A stretch of DNA of 29,222 nt from 66-474 sp036279975. Lineage in GTDB: Bacteria > Pseudomonadota > Gammaproteobacteria > Xanthomonadales > Rhodanobacteraceae. Both the position numbers and the translations under genes were made by a program. The stretch spans positions 1-29,222 of the forward strand of contig DASURP010000090.1 of NCBI GenBank assembly GCA_036279975.1, in the 5' to 3' direction. Below, in pieces: positions 16,731 to 24,438 of the stretch (its first letter is position 1; every line of letters starts with the position of its first letter). A model generated the notes under the pieces. That model searched no databases. It had not been told where the DNA came from and saw only the letters and a list, made by a program, of their open reading frames with translations.

Positions 16731-17207
16731 ATGGATGGCTCATCGCAAGTGGACATGCCCCTCGTCGAACCCGCCCCGGCAGCGATGCCGACGCCAGTCA
16801 CACCGCATCGCATCGCTACGACGGTCGATCGCGTGGGCGCGACGGCTTCGCTGCTGTGCGCGGTGCACTGCGCGCTGCTGCCGTTCGTGCTGGCGCTGCT
16901 GCCGTTGGTCGGGCTGGGGTTTCTGGCCGGGCACACTTTCGAGCGGATTTTCGTGGCTTGCGCAGCTGCATTGGCCAGTGCCAGCATCCTGACCGCCTAC
17001 CGGCGACATCGTCGCCCGCATGCCCTGTTCCTGATGGCGCCCGGGGTCGTGCTGCTGCTGTGTGGCGTCGCCGTCGATATCGATGTGCACTTGGCGCTGC
17101 ATACGGTCGCCGTGGTATGCGGCGGTGTGCTGGTGGCCAGCGCGCATCTTGTCAACCTCGTGCTTGCACATCGCCACCATCACGCGGTTTGTGCATCCGC
17201 AATCTAG
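16731..17207 (+). CDS. MerC-domain inner-membrane protein
   Basis: This 158-residue protein has four hydrophobic helices. The first contains the MerC-type motif CAVHCALLPFVLALLPLVG, whose Cys pair is the metal-handling site in MerC mercury importers. A His-rich end (HRHHH) follows the last helix. The gene lies just after zur with a Zur-box-like promoter and no mer operon nearby, so a role in zinc traffic is more likely than mercury resistance; this is inference. ATG 16731 is chosen with GAGG about 11 nt upstream; GTG 16719 and ATG 16752 are alternatives. Confidence 0.8.
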   Translation: MDGSSQVDMPLVEPAPAAMPTPVTPHRIATTVDRVGATASLLCAVHCALLPFVLALLPLVGLGFLAGHTFERIFVACAAALASASILTAYRRHRRPHALFLMAPGVVLLLCGVAVDIDVHLALHTVAVVCGGVLVASAHLVNLVLAHRHHHAVCASAI

Positions 17208-17328
17208 GTTACGGCTGTCGTGCAAGGTCAGGCCGGGGAAGGCCGTTCTGGTGCCTGCGCGCCTGACGATGCGACCGCTGAAACATCCGCTGATGCCGCG
17301 ATCGTGGACGACCGCATGGCGATGGTGA

Positions 17329-17357
17329 TTGTGTAACGCGGGGCTTCTGCCTAGCCT
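17329..17357 (+). promoter_or_regulatory. Candidate promoter of the CDF exporter gene
   Basis: TTGTGT (17329-17334) and TAGCCT (17352-17357) have 17-nt spacing. The -10 ends 7 nt before ATG 17365, so the mRNA would be nearly leaderless. No Shine-Dalgarno sequence is visible. Confidence 0.35.
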
Positions 17358-17364
17358 TGCGCGC

Positions 17365-18300
17365 ATGGCGCACGCGCCCTCCCACGCTCACGCTCCTCCA
17401 GTTGGCAACCATGGCCGGCTGGCGTTCGCGTTTGCACTGACCTGCGCGATGCTGGTCGTCGAGGCCGCCGGTGGCTGGTGGTCGGGCTCGCTTGCGCTGC
17501 TTGCCGACGCTGCGCACATGCTGGTGGATGCCGGTGCGCTGGCGCTGGCGTGGGCGGCGGCGGTGTTCGCACTCAAGCCCGCGGACGCGCGCCGCAGCTT
17601 CGGCTACGCGCGCATGGAAGTCCTGGCGGGTTTCGTCAACGCCCTGGTGCAGGTCGCGCTGGTCGCCGGGATCGCGTACGAGGCGGTCAGGCGGTTGCTG
17701 GCGCTCGATTCCATCCACATCCAGTCCGGCGTGATGCTGGTCGTGGCGGTGGCCGGTCTCGTGGTGAACGCCATCGTGCTGCGCATCCTGCATGGCCACG
17801 ACCACGATGACCTCAACACCGCCGGTGCGCGCCTGCACGTGTTCGGTGACCTGCTCGGATCGGTCGGAACGGTGCTGGCCGCGCTGCTGGTGCGCTACCT
17901 CGATTGGGCGTGGGCCGATCCGGCGTTGTCGCTGCTGGTGTCGCTGCTGGTGCTGCGCAGTGCGTTCGTGCTGCTGCGGCGTTCCACGCACATCCTGCTG
18001 GAAGGCGTGCCGGAGGGGCTGGCGACAGAAGACGTCCGCGCTGCGTTGGCGGCCGCGGATCAGTCCATCGCCGGGGTGCACCACCTGCACGTCTGGCAGA
18101 TCGCGCCCGGGTCGCGGATGGCGACGCTGCACGCGCGCCTGCGCGAGAATGGCGATGCCCAGCAAGCCTTGCGGGCGATCCAGCGGGTGCTGCGCGAACG
18201 TTTTTCGATCAGCCACGTGACGGTACAGATCGAGTCCAGCGAGTGCCTCGATTCCGAGGCGGATTGCGCCGACCACGCGCACGGCCAGCATCCGCCGTGA
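17365..18300 (+). CDS. Cation diffusion facilitator zinc exporter (CzcD/ZitB type)
   Basis: This 311-residue proton-coupled exporter of Zn2+ (possibly Cd2+ or Co2+) lies in the inner membrane. Six transmembrane helices are visible. The transport site is formed by H51 and D55 in helix 2 (DAAHMLVD) and H160 and D164 in helix 5 (HVFGD). A cytoplasmic His loop (HGHDHDD) precedes helix 5. The C-terminal domain (about 215-300) has the ferredoxin-like CDF dimerisation sequence including GVHHLHVWQI. Its N- and C-termini are His-rich. It follows zur and the MerC gene, consistent with zinc homeostasis. Confidence 0.93.
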   Translation: MAHAPSHAHAPPVGNHGRLAFAFALTCAMLVVEAAGGWWSGSLALLADAAHMLVDAGALALAWAAAVFALKPADARRSFGYARMEVLAGFVNALVQVALVAGIAYEAVRRLLALDSIHIQSGVMLVVAVAGLVVNAIVLRILHGHDHDDLNTAGARLHVFGDLLGSVGTVLAALLVRYLDWAWADPALSLLVSLLVLRSAFVLLRRSTHILLEGVPEGLATEDVRAALAAADQSIAGVHHLHVWQIAPGSRMATLHARLRENGDAQQALRAIQRVLRERFSISHVTVQIESSECLDSEADCADHAHGQHPP

Positions 18301-18389
18301 CGTCCCGTTGCACGGCTGCGGCTTGCTGTTACCATGCCGGCAACCGCGCGCAGTGCGTGCAATCCACACGACCAACAGCAGGAGCCGAC

Positions 18390-18629
18390 ATGGGCAAGGG
18401 CGACAAGAAGACACGCAAGGGCAAGATCTATGCCGGAAGCCACGGCAATACCCGCCTGCATTCGCCAAGATCGAAGTCGACGGTGAAAACGACGGTGGCC
18501 AAGGCGGCCCTGCGCCCCGCGGCCAGGCCGGTGGCCAGGCCGGTGGCCAGGCCAGCGGCCAAGCCGGCGGCGAAGGCGCCTGCCAAGAAGACCGCAGCGA
18601 AGAAGGCGGCGCCGAAGAAATCCGCGTAG
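18390..18629 (+). CDS. 30S ribosomal protein Thx-like, with Ala/Lys/Pro-rich tail
   Basis: The first 25-30 residues of this 79-residue protein (MGKGDKKTRKGKIYAGSHGN) match Thx (bTHX), a small basic protein bound near the top of the 30S head. The remaining ~50 residues are a low-complexity basic tail of ARPVARPV and AAKKAAPKK repeats that resembles histone H1-like proteins. At DNA level it contains 12-nt tandem repeats (GCCAGGCCGGTG) near 18528-18560. GGAG at 18381-18384 gives the ribosome-binding site. A nucleic-acid-binding role for the tail is inference. Confidence 0.8.
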   Translation: MGKGDKKTRKGKIYAGSHGNTRLHSPRSKSTVKTTVAKAALRPAARPVARPVARPAAKPAAKAPAKKTAAKKAAPKKSA

Positions 18630-18654
18630 GCGTTCGCTTGCCTGCGCGCGCTGC

Positions 18655-18680
18655 AAGGCCCCTCGACGGGGCCTTTCTTT
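18655..18680 (+). terminator. Rho-independent terminator after the Thx-like gene
   Basis: AAGGCCCC (18655-18662) pairs with GGGGCCTT (18668-18675) around TCGAC. It is followed by TCTTTTC. It lies between convergent genes, the other being hutI on minus. Confidence 0.8.
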
Positions 18681-18687
18681 TCGATCG

Positions 18688-19914
18688 TCAGACGGTGATT
18701 TCGCTGCCGCCCGCGAATACGCGGTCCGCGAGCGCGCCACCGATCCAGTAGGCAAGCTCGGCCGGCGCATGCGCGTCCCACACCACCACGTCCGCGCGTT
18801 GTCCGGTGGCCAGCGTGCCGCGCTCGGCAAGCCCGAGTGCACGCGCGGCATTGACGGTTGCGCCGCGCAGTGCTTCTTCCGGTGTCAGCCGGAACAGGGT
18901 GCAGGCCATCGACATCACCAGGCGCAACGAGCGCAGCGGCGAAGTGCCGGGATTGAGGTCGGTCGCGACCGCCATCGGCACGCCGCGTTCCCGGAATGCC
19001 GCGATCGGTGGCGTGCGCGTTTCACGCAGTGCGTAATAACTGCCCGGCAACAGCACCGCCACCGTGCCGGTACGCGCCATCGCGTCCACGCCGGCTTCGT
19101 CCGTGCATTCCAGGTGGTCGGCCGACAGGCCGTCGAAAGACGCGGCGATGGCTGCACCGCCGAGGTTCGACAACTGGTCGGCGTGCAGTTTGGCGCGCAA
19201 TCCCTGTTTGCGCGCGGCAGCGAAATAACGCCGCACCTCGTCCGGGGTGAACGCAATTCCCTCGCAGAACGCGTCCACGGCGCCGGCCAGCCGTTCCTTC
19301 GCGACGGCCGGGAGCCATTCGTCGCAAACCATGGACACATACTCGTCGCGGCGTTCGCGGAATACCGGTGGCAACGCGTGCAAGCCAAGGAACGTCGTGC
19401 GCACCGTGACGCCGAGTGCCTGGCCGATCCGGCGTGCGACGCGCAACATTTTCATCTCGGTGTCGAGGTCCAGCCCGTAACCGGACTTGATCTCGACAGT
19501 GGTCACACCGTCCCGCAGCAGCGCGCATGCGCGCGACATGGATTGTTCGAAAAGTTCGTCTTCCGACGCGGCGCGGGTGGCGTGCACCGTGGAAAGAATC
19601 CCGCCGCCGGCGCGCGCGATGGCTTCGTAGCTTTCGCCGTTCAGGCGCATCTCGAACTCGTTGGCGCGCTCGCCTGCGAACACCAGGTGCGTGTGGCAGT
19701 CGACGAGACCCGGCGTCACCAGTGCGCCGGCGACCGATTCGACGCGAGTCGCCCGCGTGTCCGGCCGATCCGGCAGCCCCCGCATCGGCCCGGCGAAGGT
19801 GATGCTGCCGTCGCGCCAGCCGATCGCGCCATCCTCTATCAGCCCATAACCCGCATCGCCCGCCAGTGTCGCCAGCGTGCAGTCCAGCAACAGGTGGTCC
19901 CAGCCTTCACTCAT
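18688..19914 (-). CDS. hutI: Imidazolonepropionase
   Basis: This 408-residue metal-dependent amidohydrolase converts 4-imidazolone-5-propionate to N-formimino-L-glutamate, the third step of histidine degradation. The metal motif is VDCHTHLVFAGER with H74 and H76. Other conserved sites are ARAGGGILSTVHATR, EIKSGYGLDLDTEMKMLR, KLHADQLSNLGGA and DLNPGTSP. Its ATG overlaps the stop of the upstream GNAT-nitrilase gene (ATGA), so the two are translationally coupled. The closest hut partners are hutF (divergent from the same operon) and hutU, 8.5 kb away. Confidence 0.96.
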   Translation of the reverse strand: MSEGWDHLLLDCTLATLAGDAGYGLIEDGAIGWRDGSITFAGPMRGLPDRPDTRATRVESVAGALVTPGLVDCHTHLVFAGERANEFEMRLNGESYEAIARAGGGILSTVHATRAASEDELFEQSMSRACALLRDGVTTVEIKSGYGLDLDTEMKMLRVARRIGQALGVTVRTTFLGLHALPPVFRERRDEYVSMVCDEWLPAVAKERLAGAVDAFCEGIAFTPDEVRRYFAAARKQGLRAKLHADQLSNLGGAAIAASFDGLSADHLECTDEAGVDAMARTGTVAVLLPGSYYALRETRTPPIAAFRERGVPMAVATDLNPGTSPLRSLRLVMSMACTLFRLTPEEALRGATVNAARALGLAERGTLATGQRADVVVWDAHAPAELAYWIGGALADRVFAGGSEITV

Positions 19915-21485
19915 GGCTTGTTCTCGGGGTTGCGGGTCCAGCGTGGCTCGTACAGGTCGAAACGGCGGTCCTTGAGGTTCCGGACCGCGCCGGCGTTGCG
20001 GGCGCGGGCGAGATCGTCGAGCCGCAGGTCGGCGAACAGGACCGTCTCGATGTTCGGGGTGGAGTCGGCCGCGATGCCGTCGCGTGCAAACAGGAAGTCG
20101 CTCGGGGTGAGGATGCAGCTCTGGCCATACTGGATGTCGAAGTTGTTGACGCCGGGCAGGTTGCCGACGTTGCCCGACATCACCACGTAGCACTGGTTTT
20201 CGATCGCGCGCGCCTGCGCGCAATAGCGCACGCGCAGGTAGCCTTCGCGCACGTCGGTGCAGAACGGCACGAACAGCAACAGCGCGCCCTGGTCGGCCAG
20301 GTGCCGGGCGACCTCGGGGAACTCCGCGTCGTAGCAGATCATCACCCCGATCGGCCCGCAGTCGGTGGCGATGGTGGCCGCGCTCTCGCCGCCGGTGATG
20401 TGCCAGGTGTTGCGTTCGCTGGGCGTGACGTGCAGTTTTTCGCGCTCGTGGAGCGAGCCGTCACGCAGGCATGCGTAGCAGACGTTGTGGATGTCGCCGT
20501 TGGCCTGCTCGGTGGGATGCGACCCGGCGATGATGTTGATGTTGTAGCGCACCGCCAGCCCGCTGAAGAGTTGCTTCACCTGCGGCGTGTATTGGCTCAG
20601 CTTGCGGATCGCTGCGACCGGTGACAGTTCCTCGTTCTCGATCGACAGCAGTTGCAGCGTGATCAGTTCAGGGAAGACCACGAAGTCGGCGTTGTAGTCG
20701 GCGGCGATGTCGGTGAAGTACTCCACCTGGGTCGCGAATTCCCCGAATGAATGGATGCGCCGCTGGAAGTACTGCACCGAGGCCACGCGCACCCAGTCGG
20801 GTATGCGCGTGGGCGACGCTATCGCGGGAATGTCGGGCTGGTCGATCAGGCCCGGGTTGCGCCATGCCAGGTGCACGGCCCAGCCCAGCGACTCATGGTC
20901 GGAAGGCACGTATTCACGCAGCAGCCCGATCACCTCGAAGCCGTTGGCCAGCTGGAAGCTCAGGGTCGGATCGCGGCGGCGACCGTCCACCACCGCCTGC
21001 ACGTAGGCCTCGGCGCTGCCGTAGCGGGCAAGGTGTCGCGCCAGCCCCGGCAGGCGGCCCCCGAACACGATGCCGCGCAACTTGAGGTCGGTGCACAGGC
21101 GTTTGCGCGCCTGGTACAGGCGGCGCCCGATGCGGATGTTGCGGTGGCCCGGGTGGACCACGACCTCCATGCCGTACAGCCAGTCGCCATCCGGGTTGTG
21201 GCGCGAGGCCATGCCGCTGCCGGTGATCTGCATCCAGGTATGCGGGGCCAGCGCGGTGGCTTCGTCGATGCGGAAGGTCGCGCAATAGCCGATCACTTCG
21301 CCTTCGTATTCGGCCACGAACTGGCCCTCCGGGAAGTGGGTCTGCTGCGATTGCAGCATCTCCGCGGAGTGGCCCCATTCGGGGGTGTAAACGCGTGCGG
21401 TCAGCTCGACCAGTGCGGGCACGTCCGACAACCTGGCCTGGCGGACGATCAGCTTGGCGGTGCGTTCGCCATTCTTCTTTGGCAT
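19911..21485 (-). CDS. Fused GNAT acetyltransferase / carbon-nitrogen hydrolase (nitrilase superfamily)
   Basis: This 524-residue protein combines two enzymes. Residues about 10-200 form a GNAT-like acyltransferase fold (VVVHPGHRNIRIGRRLYQARK as the acetyl-CoA site). Residues about 230-500 form a nitrilase-superfamily domain with a complete catalytic triad: E273 in FPELIT, K350 in EREKLH and C384 in MICYDAEFPE. The same fusion is known as a widespread but functionally unassigned family. Its substrate is unknown; coupling to hutI may point to an amide of the histidine pathway, but that is inference. A CATAAT box ends 6 nt before the ATG and no Shine-Dalgarno sequence is present. Confidence 0.88.
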   Translation of the reverse strand: MPKKNGERTAKLIVRQARLSDVPALVELTARVYTPEWGHSAEMLQSQQTHFPEGQFVAEYEGEVIGYCATFRIDEATALAPHTWMQITGSGMASRHNPDGDWLYGMEVVVHPGHRNIRIGRRLYQARKRLCTDLKLRGIVFGGRLPGLARHLARYGSAEAYVQAVVDGRRRDPTLSFQLANGFEVIGLLREYVPSDHESLGWAVHLAWRNPGLIDQPDIPAIASPTRIPDWVRVASVQYFQRRIHSFGEFATQVEYFTDIAADYNADFVVFPELITLQLLSIENEELSPVAAIRKLSQYTPQVKQLFSGLAVRYNINIIAGSHPTEQANGDIHNVCYACLRDGSLHEREKLHVTPSERNTWHITGGESAATIATDCGPIGVMICYDAEFPEVARHLADQGALLLFVPFCTDVREGYLRVRYCAQARAIENQCYVVMSGNVGNLPGVNNFDIQYGQSCILTPSDFLFARDGIAADSTPNIETVLFADLRLDDLARARNAGAVRNLKDRRFDLYEPRWTRNPENKP

Positions 21486-21491
21486 GCGGTC

Positions 21492-21497
21492 ATTATG
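21492..21497 (-). promoter_or_regulatory. -10 box of the GNAT-nitrilase-hutI operon, predicted leaderless
   Basis: On the minus strand CATAAT (5/6) is followed by GACCGC and then the ATG. The -35 region is GC-rich and poor. The divergent hutF promoter probably uses TACACT at 21532-21537, so the two directions share about 78 nt of regulatory DNA. Confidence 0.45.
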
Positions 21498-21563
21498 CCG
21501 CAGGGTCCGCGTGCCCGCCGCGCCCCACGACGCTACACTCGACGGCCGCAACGGGAGCTTGCA

Positions 21564-22868
21564 ATGGGTGAGGGCGCGGCATCGGAAAACACGATGGCGG
21601 GGCTGCTGTGGACGCCACGGGGATGGCAGGCGGCGCCGCGGGGCGTCGCCGCGCGCTTTGCGCTGCCCGGCATGCCCAACCTGCATTCGCACGCGTTCCA
21701 GCGCGCGATGGCGGGGCTGGCGGAGCGCCGCGGGCCGAGCGACGATTCGTTCTGGACCTGGCGCGAGGCGATGTACGCGTTCGCCTCGCGCATCGATCCG
21801 GATCAATTGCGCGCGATCGCGGCGCAACTGTATGTCGAGATGCTGGGGGCGGGCTACACCCACGTCTGCGAGTTCCACTACCTGCACAATGCTGCGGACG
21901 GCAGTGCGTATGCCGACCCCGCCGCGATGTCGCGCGCGATCATCGAGGCCGCGCAGGAAGCCGGGATCGGACTGACGCTGCTGCCGGTGCTGTACATGAC
22001 CGGCGGTTTCGACGGTCGCCCGCTGTCGCCGCGCCAGCGGCGGTTCGGATTGTCCGTCGAGGCGTACCTGCGCCTGCTGGAGTCACTGGCGGCGCTGGAG
22101 TCGCCGCGGCTGCGCGTCGGCATCGCCCTGCATTCGCTGCGCGCGGTGCCCGAGGCCGCAATGCGCGAAGTGCTGGCGTCGCCGCTGGCACGCGGTCGCG
22201 TGGTGCATGTCCATATCGCCGAACAGATCGGCGAAGTGCAGGATTGCCTTGCCGTACGCGATGCGCGCCCGGTGCGGTGGCTGTTCGATCACGCCGACGT
22301 GGATACGCGCTGGTGCCTGGTGCACGCGACGCACCTCGACGACGCGGAAATGCGCGCCATCGCGAATTCCGGTGCCGTCGCGGGATTGTGTCCCACCACC
22401 GAAGCCAACCTCGGGGATGGATTGTTCCCGTTGGCCGGCTATCTCGATGCGGAGGGCGTGCTCGGCATCGGCTCCGATTCGCATGTTTCGGTGTCGCCGG
22501 TCGAAGAGTTGCGCTGGCTGGAATACGGCCAGCGGCTCGCCACGCGGCATCGCAACATCGCCGCACGATCGGGCGGTGCGAGCGTGGGCGAGGCCTTGTG
22601 GAGCGCGGCCTTGCGCGGCGGCCTGCAGGCCGCCGGGCTGTCCAGCGATGAGTGTGCGGATGTCATCGCGCTGGACGACACCTCGCCGTTGCTCGCGGCA
22701 CGCGATGGTCGAAGCGTGCTCGACAGCTTCCTGTTCGCCGGCAATACGCCGCTGGTGCGCGATGTCCTGGCCGGTGGCGAATGGGTGGTGCGCAACGCCC
22801 GGCATCGTGACGGGGAGCGTATCGCTGCCCGCTACCGCGCGGTGGTCGAGACTCTGGTCAACGGGTGA
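21564..22868 (+). CDS. hutF: Formimidoylglutamate deiminase
   Basis: This 434-residue amidohydrolase deiminates N-formimino-L-glutamate to N-formyl-L-glutamate and ammonia, the step that defines the five-enzyme hut pathway completed by HutG. The metal motif is LPGMPNLHSHAFQRAMAGL (H41, H43). LCPTTEANLGDGLFPL and GIGSDSHVSVSPVEELRWLEYGQRL are typical of HutF. Only about 38 residues precede the HSH motif, fewer than the ~60 I would expect, so part of the N-terminal beta-sandwich may be reduced. GGGAG lies 8 nt upstream of ATG 21564. The 3' end overlaps the convergent lipoprotein gene by 11 nt. Confidence 0.93.
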   Translation: MGEGAASENTMAGLLWTPRGWQAAPRGVAARFALPGMPNLHSHAFQRAMAGLAERRGPSDDSFWTWREAMYAFASRIDPDQLRAIAAQLYVEMLGAGYTHVCEFHYLHNAADGSAYADPAAMSRAIIEAAQEAGIGLTLLPVLYMTGGFDGRPLSPRQRRFGLSVEAYLRLLESLAALESPRLRVGIALHSLRAVPEAAMREVLASPLARGRVVHVHIAEQIGEVQDCLAVRDARPVRWLFDHADVDTRWCLVHATHLDDAEMRAIANSGAVAGLCPTTEANLGDGLFPLAGYLDAEGVLGIGSDSHVSVSPVEELRWLEYGQRLATRHRNIAARSGGASVGEALWSAALRGGLQAAGLSSDECADVIALDDTSPLLAARDGRSVLDSFLFAGNTPLVRDVLAGGEWVVRNARHRDGERIAARYRAVVETLVNG

Positions 22869-23547
22869 AGCGGAACGTCTGCAGGACATCCTGCATTTGC
22901 CTGAACGCTTGCGCGTCGCTGAACGGTGGCGTGGCCGGCGGATCGTAAACCTCGGGGTCCGCGCCGAACACCAGCAGGTCGATGGCATAGCACGCGCCGT
23001 CGTGGACGCTGCGGTAGGCGCGTACGTGCAGGTGGTGGCTCATTGCTGCGTCGCGGGCGTCGAACGTGGCGAAGGTGGCCCCGTTGATGGGCTGCGTCGC
23101 GGTGCTTCCGGCACGCGCGGCGGACGGTGGCGTGGTGCAGTGGCGCACCTCGTTCGCGGCGCGGCTCGCCCCGATCCTGATCTCGGCGTCGCTGATCCGG
23201 TTGGAACCCGGCATGACCAACGACAGCACCGGCTTGCCCTGCGAATCGGATCCGGCAAAGGTTTTCCAGGCGGCGTTGGCAAGATAGCTGGGGTGGAAGC
23301 CGTGCCGTACGGCCCAGCCGGCCGGTACGCCGATGCTGAAACCCCAGTCAGCGCTCGTGATGGAACGTCCGGCTGCCGGCCGTGCCGCCGACCCCGGGCT
23401 GTCGGGTGAAGCCTCGGCGGACGCGGCTGGGGAACGCCCCGCGCCGCCCGATGAACAGGCCGCAAGGAGCATGCATGGAATCAGCAACGGTGCCGTGCGG
23501 ACGCCTGCGCGCCACCGGCGTCCGCCCGGTGCCATCCACGACGCCAT
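22858..23547 (-). CDS. Predicted lipoprotein, function unknown
   Basis: This 229-residue protein has a type II signal peptide: a charged start, a hydrophobic stretch and the lipobox LLAAC with the lipidated cysteine near residue 31. After a Ser/Ala/Pro linker, the mature domain begins SADWGFSIGVPAGWAVRHGF, reminiscent of the photosystem-II-PsbP-like or DUF1795-type 'GFSI.VP.GW' fold seen in many small lipoproteins. No catalytic motif is visible. The gene starts 7 nt after the stop of the Spy-like gene and is probably co-transcribed with it. Confidence 0.75.
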   Translation of the reverse strand: MASWMAPGGRRWRAGVRTAPLLIPCMLLAACSSGGAGRSPAASAEASPDSPGSAARPAAGRSITSADWGFSIGVPAGWAVRHGFHPSYLANAAWKTFAGSDSQGKPVLSLVMPGSNRISDAEIRIGASRAANEVRHCTTPPSAARAGSTATQPINGATFATFDARDAAMSHHLHVRAYRSVHDGACYAIDLLVFGADPEVYDPPATPPFSDAQAFRQMQDVLQTFRFTR

Positions 23548-23554
23548 GCAGGAA

Positions 23555-24178
23555 TCAATCGGCCGTGGAGGCCGCAGCAGGCGCCTGCATGGACCGTTTC
23601 TGCATGCGCGACTCCCGCCACTGCTTCATCTTCGTCTCGCGTTGCTCGCGCAGGTTGGCCAGTTGCGTACGTTGCGCCGGCGTCAGCAGGTCGTGGATCT
23701 TTGCGCGCAGGTCGGCTTCGCGAAGTACGCGCGCGTGCGCGGCGCTGGATTCGGCTTCGGCGAGCTCGTTCGCCGCGGCCTGGTAACCGGCACTGCCGGG
23801 CACCGCTTTCTCGAAAGCCATGCGCTTCTCGTGCAGGGCCTGCATCCCGGAGTGTGCCTGCTCGAAACTCTGTTGCATCAACTGGTGGACGCTCGCGCGT
23901 TGGGTGTCGGTCAGGTCGAGCTGGCGGAGGAGTCCCATCTCGTGCATGCCATGGTGCATGCCTTGCCGCATGCCTTCGTGCATGCCTTGCCGCATGCCTT
24001 CATGCATGCCTTGGTGCATGCCTTCATGCATGCCTTGGTGCATGCGGTAGGGTTTTTGCTGGGTGGCGGCAGCGCCGGAACTTGCGTTTGGGGCAGGCGG
24101 AGCGGTAGCTGCAAGGGCCAGCGCCGAACAACCGAGCAGCGCGGCCAGTACGGTTGAATGGATCAGCGGGTTGCGCAT
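23555..24178 (-). CDS. Periplasmic Spy/CpxP-like protein with Met/His tetrapeptide repeats
   Basis: This 207-residue exported protein has a signal peptide (about 1-24). Nine consecutive tetrapeptides of the form M(H/R)xG follow at residues 46-81. After that comes a helical domain with two LTxxQ-type motifs, LDLTDTQRASV and LLTPAQRTQL, as in Spy, CpxP, CnrX and ZraP. Such proteins act as periplasmic chaperones or metal sensors/buffers. The Met/His repeat is a plausible copper or silver binding array; that function is inference. AAGGA lies 8 nt before the ATG. A lipoprotein gene follows in the same operon. Confidence 0.82.
   Translation of the reverse strand: MRNPLIHSTVLAALLGCSALALAATAPPAPNASSGAAATQQKPYRMHQGMHEGMHQGMHEGMRQGMHEGMRQGMHHGMHEMGLLRQLDLTDTQRASVHQLMQQSFEQAHSGMQALHEKRMAFEKAVPGSAGYQAAANELAEAESSAAHARVLREADLRAKIHDLLTPAQRTQLANLREQRETKMKQWRESRMQKRSMQAPAAASTAD
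23936..24043 (-). repeat. 12-nt tandem repeat encoding M(H/R)(Q/E/H)G
   Basis: Nine in-frame 12-nt units encode MHQG, MHEG, MHQG, MHEG, MRQG, MHEG, MRQG, MHHG and MHEM. The plus strand reads CATGCCTT(C/G)(A/G)TG-like repeats. Near-identical units make this a likely site of copy-number change by slippage. Confidence 0.85.
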
Positions 24179-24273
24179 GGGAAGCGTCCTTGTGTCGGGT
24201 CAGGGCGGCATGCTGCCGGTTGTGGGACGCGCGCGCCCCGGTTTGCGTGGTGGCGGGAGGGCAGCATGGCCGC

Positions 24274-24303
24274 GCGTCGGTTTTTTGACCTTCGTACCGA
24301 CGC
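24274..24303. other. Intergenic hairpin between divergent genes
   Basis: GCGTCGGT (24274-24281) pairs with ACCGACGC (24296-24303) around a T-rich loop. It lies in the 260-nt divergent region 24179-24438, which shows no gene. Role unknown. Confidence 0.4.
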
Positions 24304-24426
24304 ATGGTTCCCTTGCCGTGGGTCCTTGCCCGGCCAGCCGATGCGCTGCCTTGGAGAACCGACGAACACCGAAGCCAGGGCGGCATCTGGCGGCGGCCAG
24401 GCGATTCCCGGCCTGCGTCGGGCGGT

Positions 24427-24432
24427 TACCAT
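24427..24432 (+). promoter_or_regulatory. -10 box of the MFS gene, predicted leaderless
   Basis: TACCAT (4/6) ends exactly 6 nt before ATG 24439, and no Shine-Dalgarno sequence precedes the start. The -35 region is not recognisable. Confidence 0.35.
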
Positions 24433-24438
24433 GCCTGC

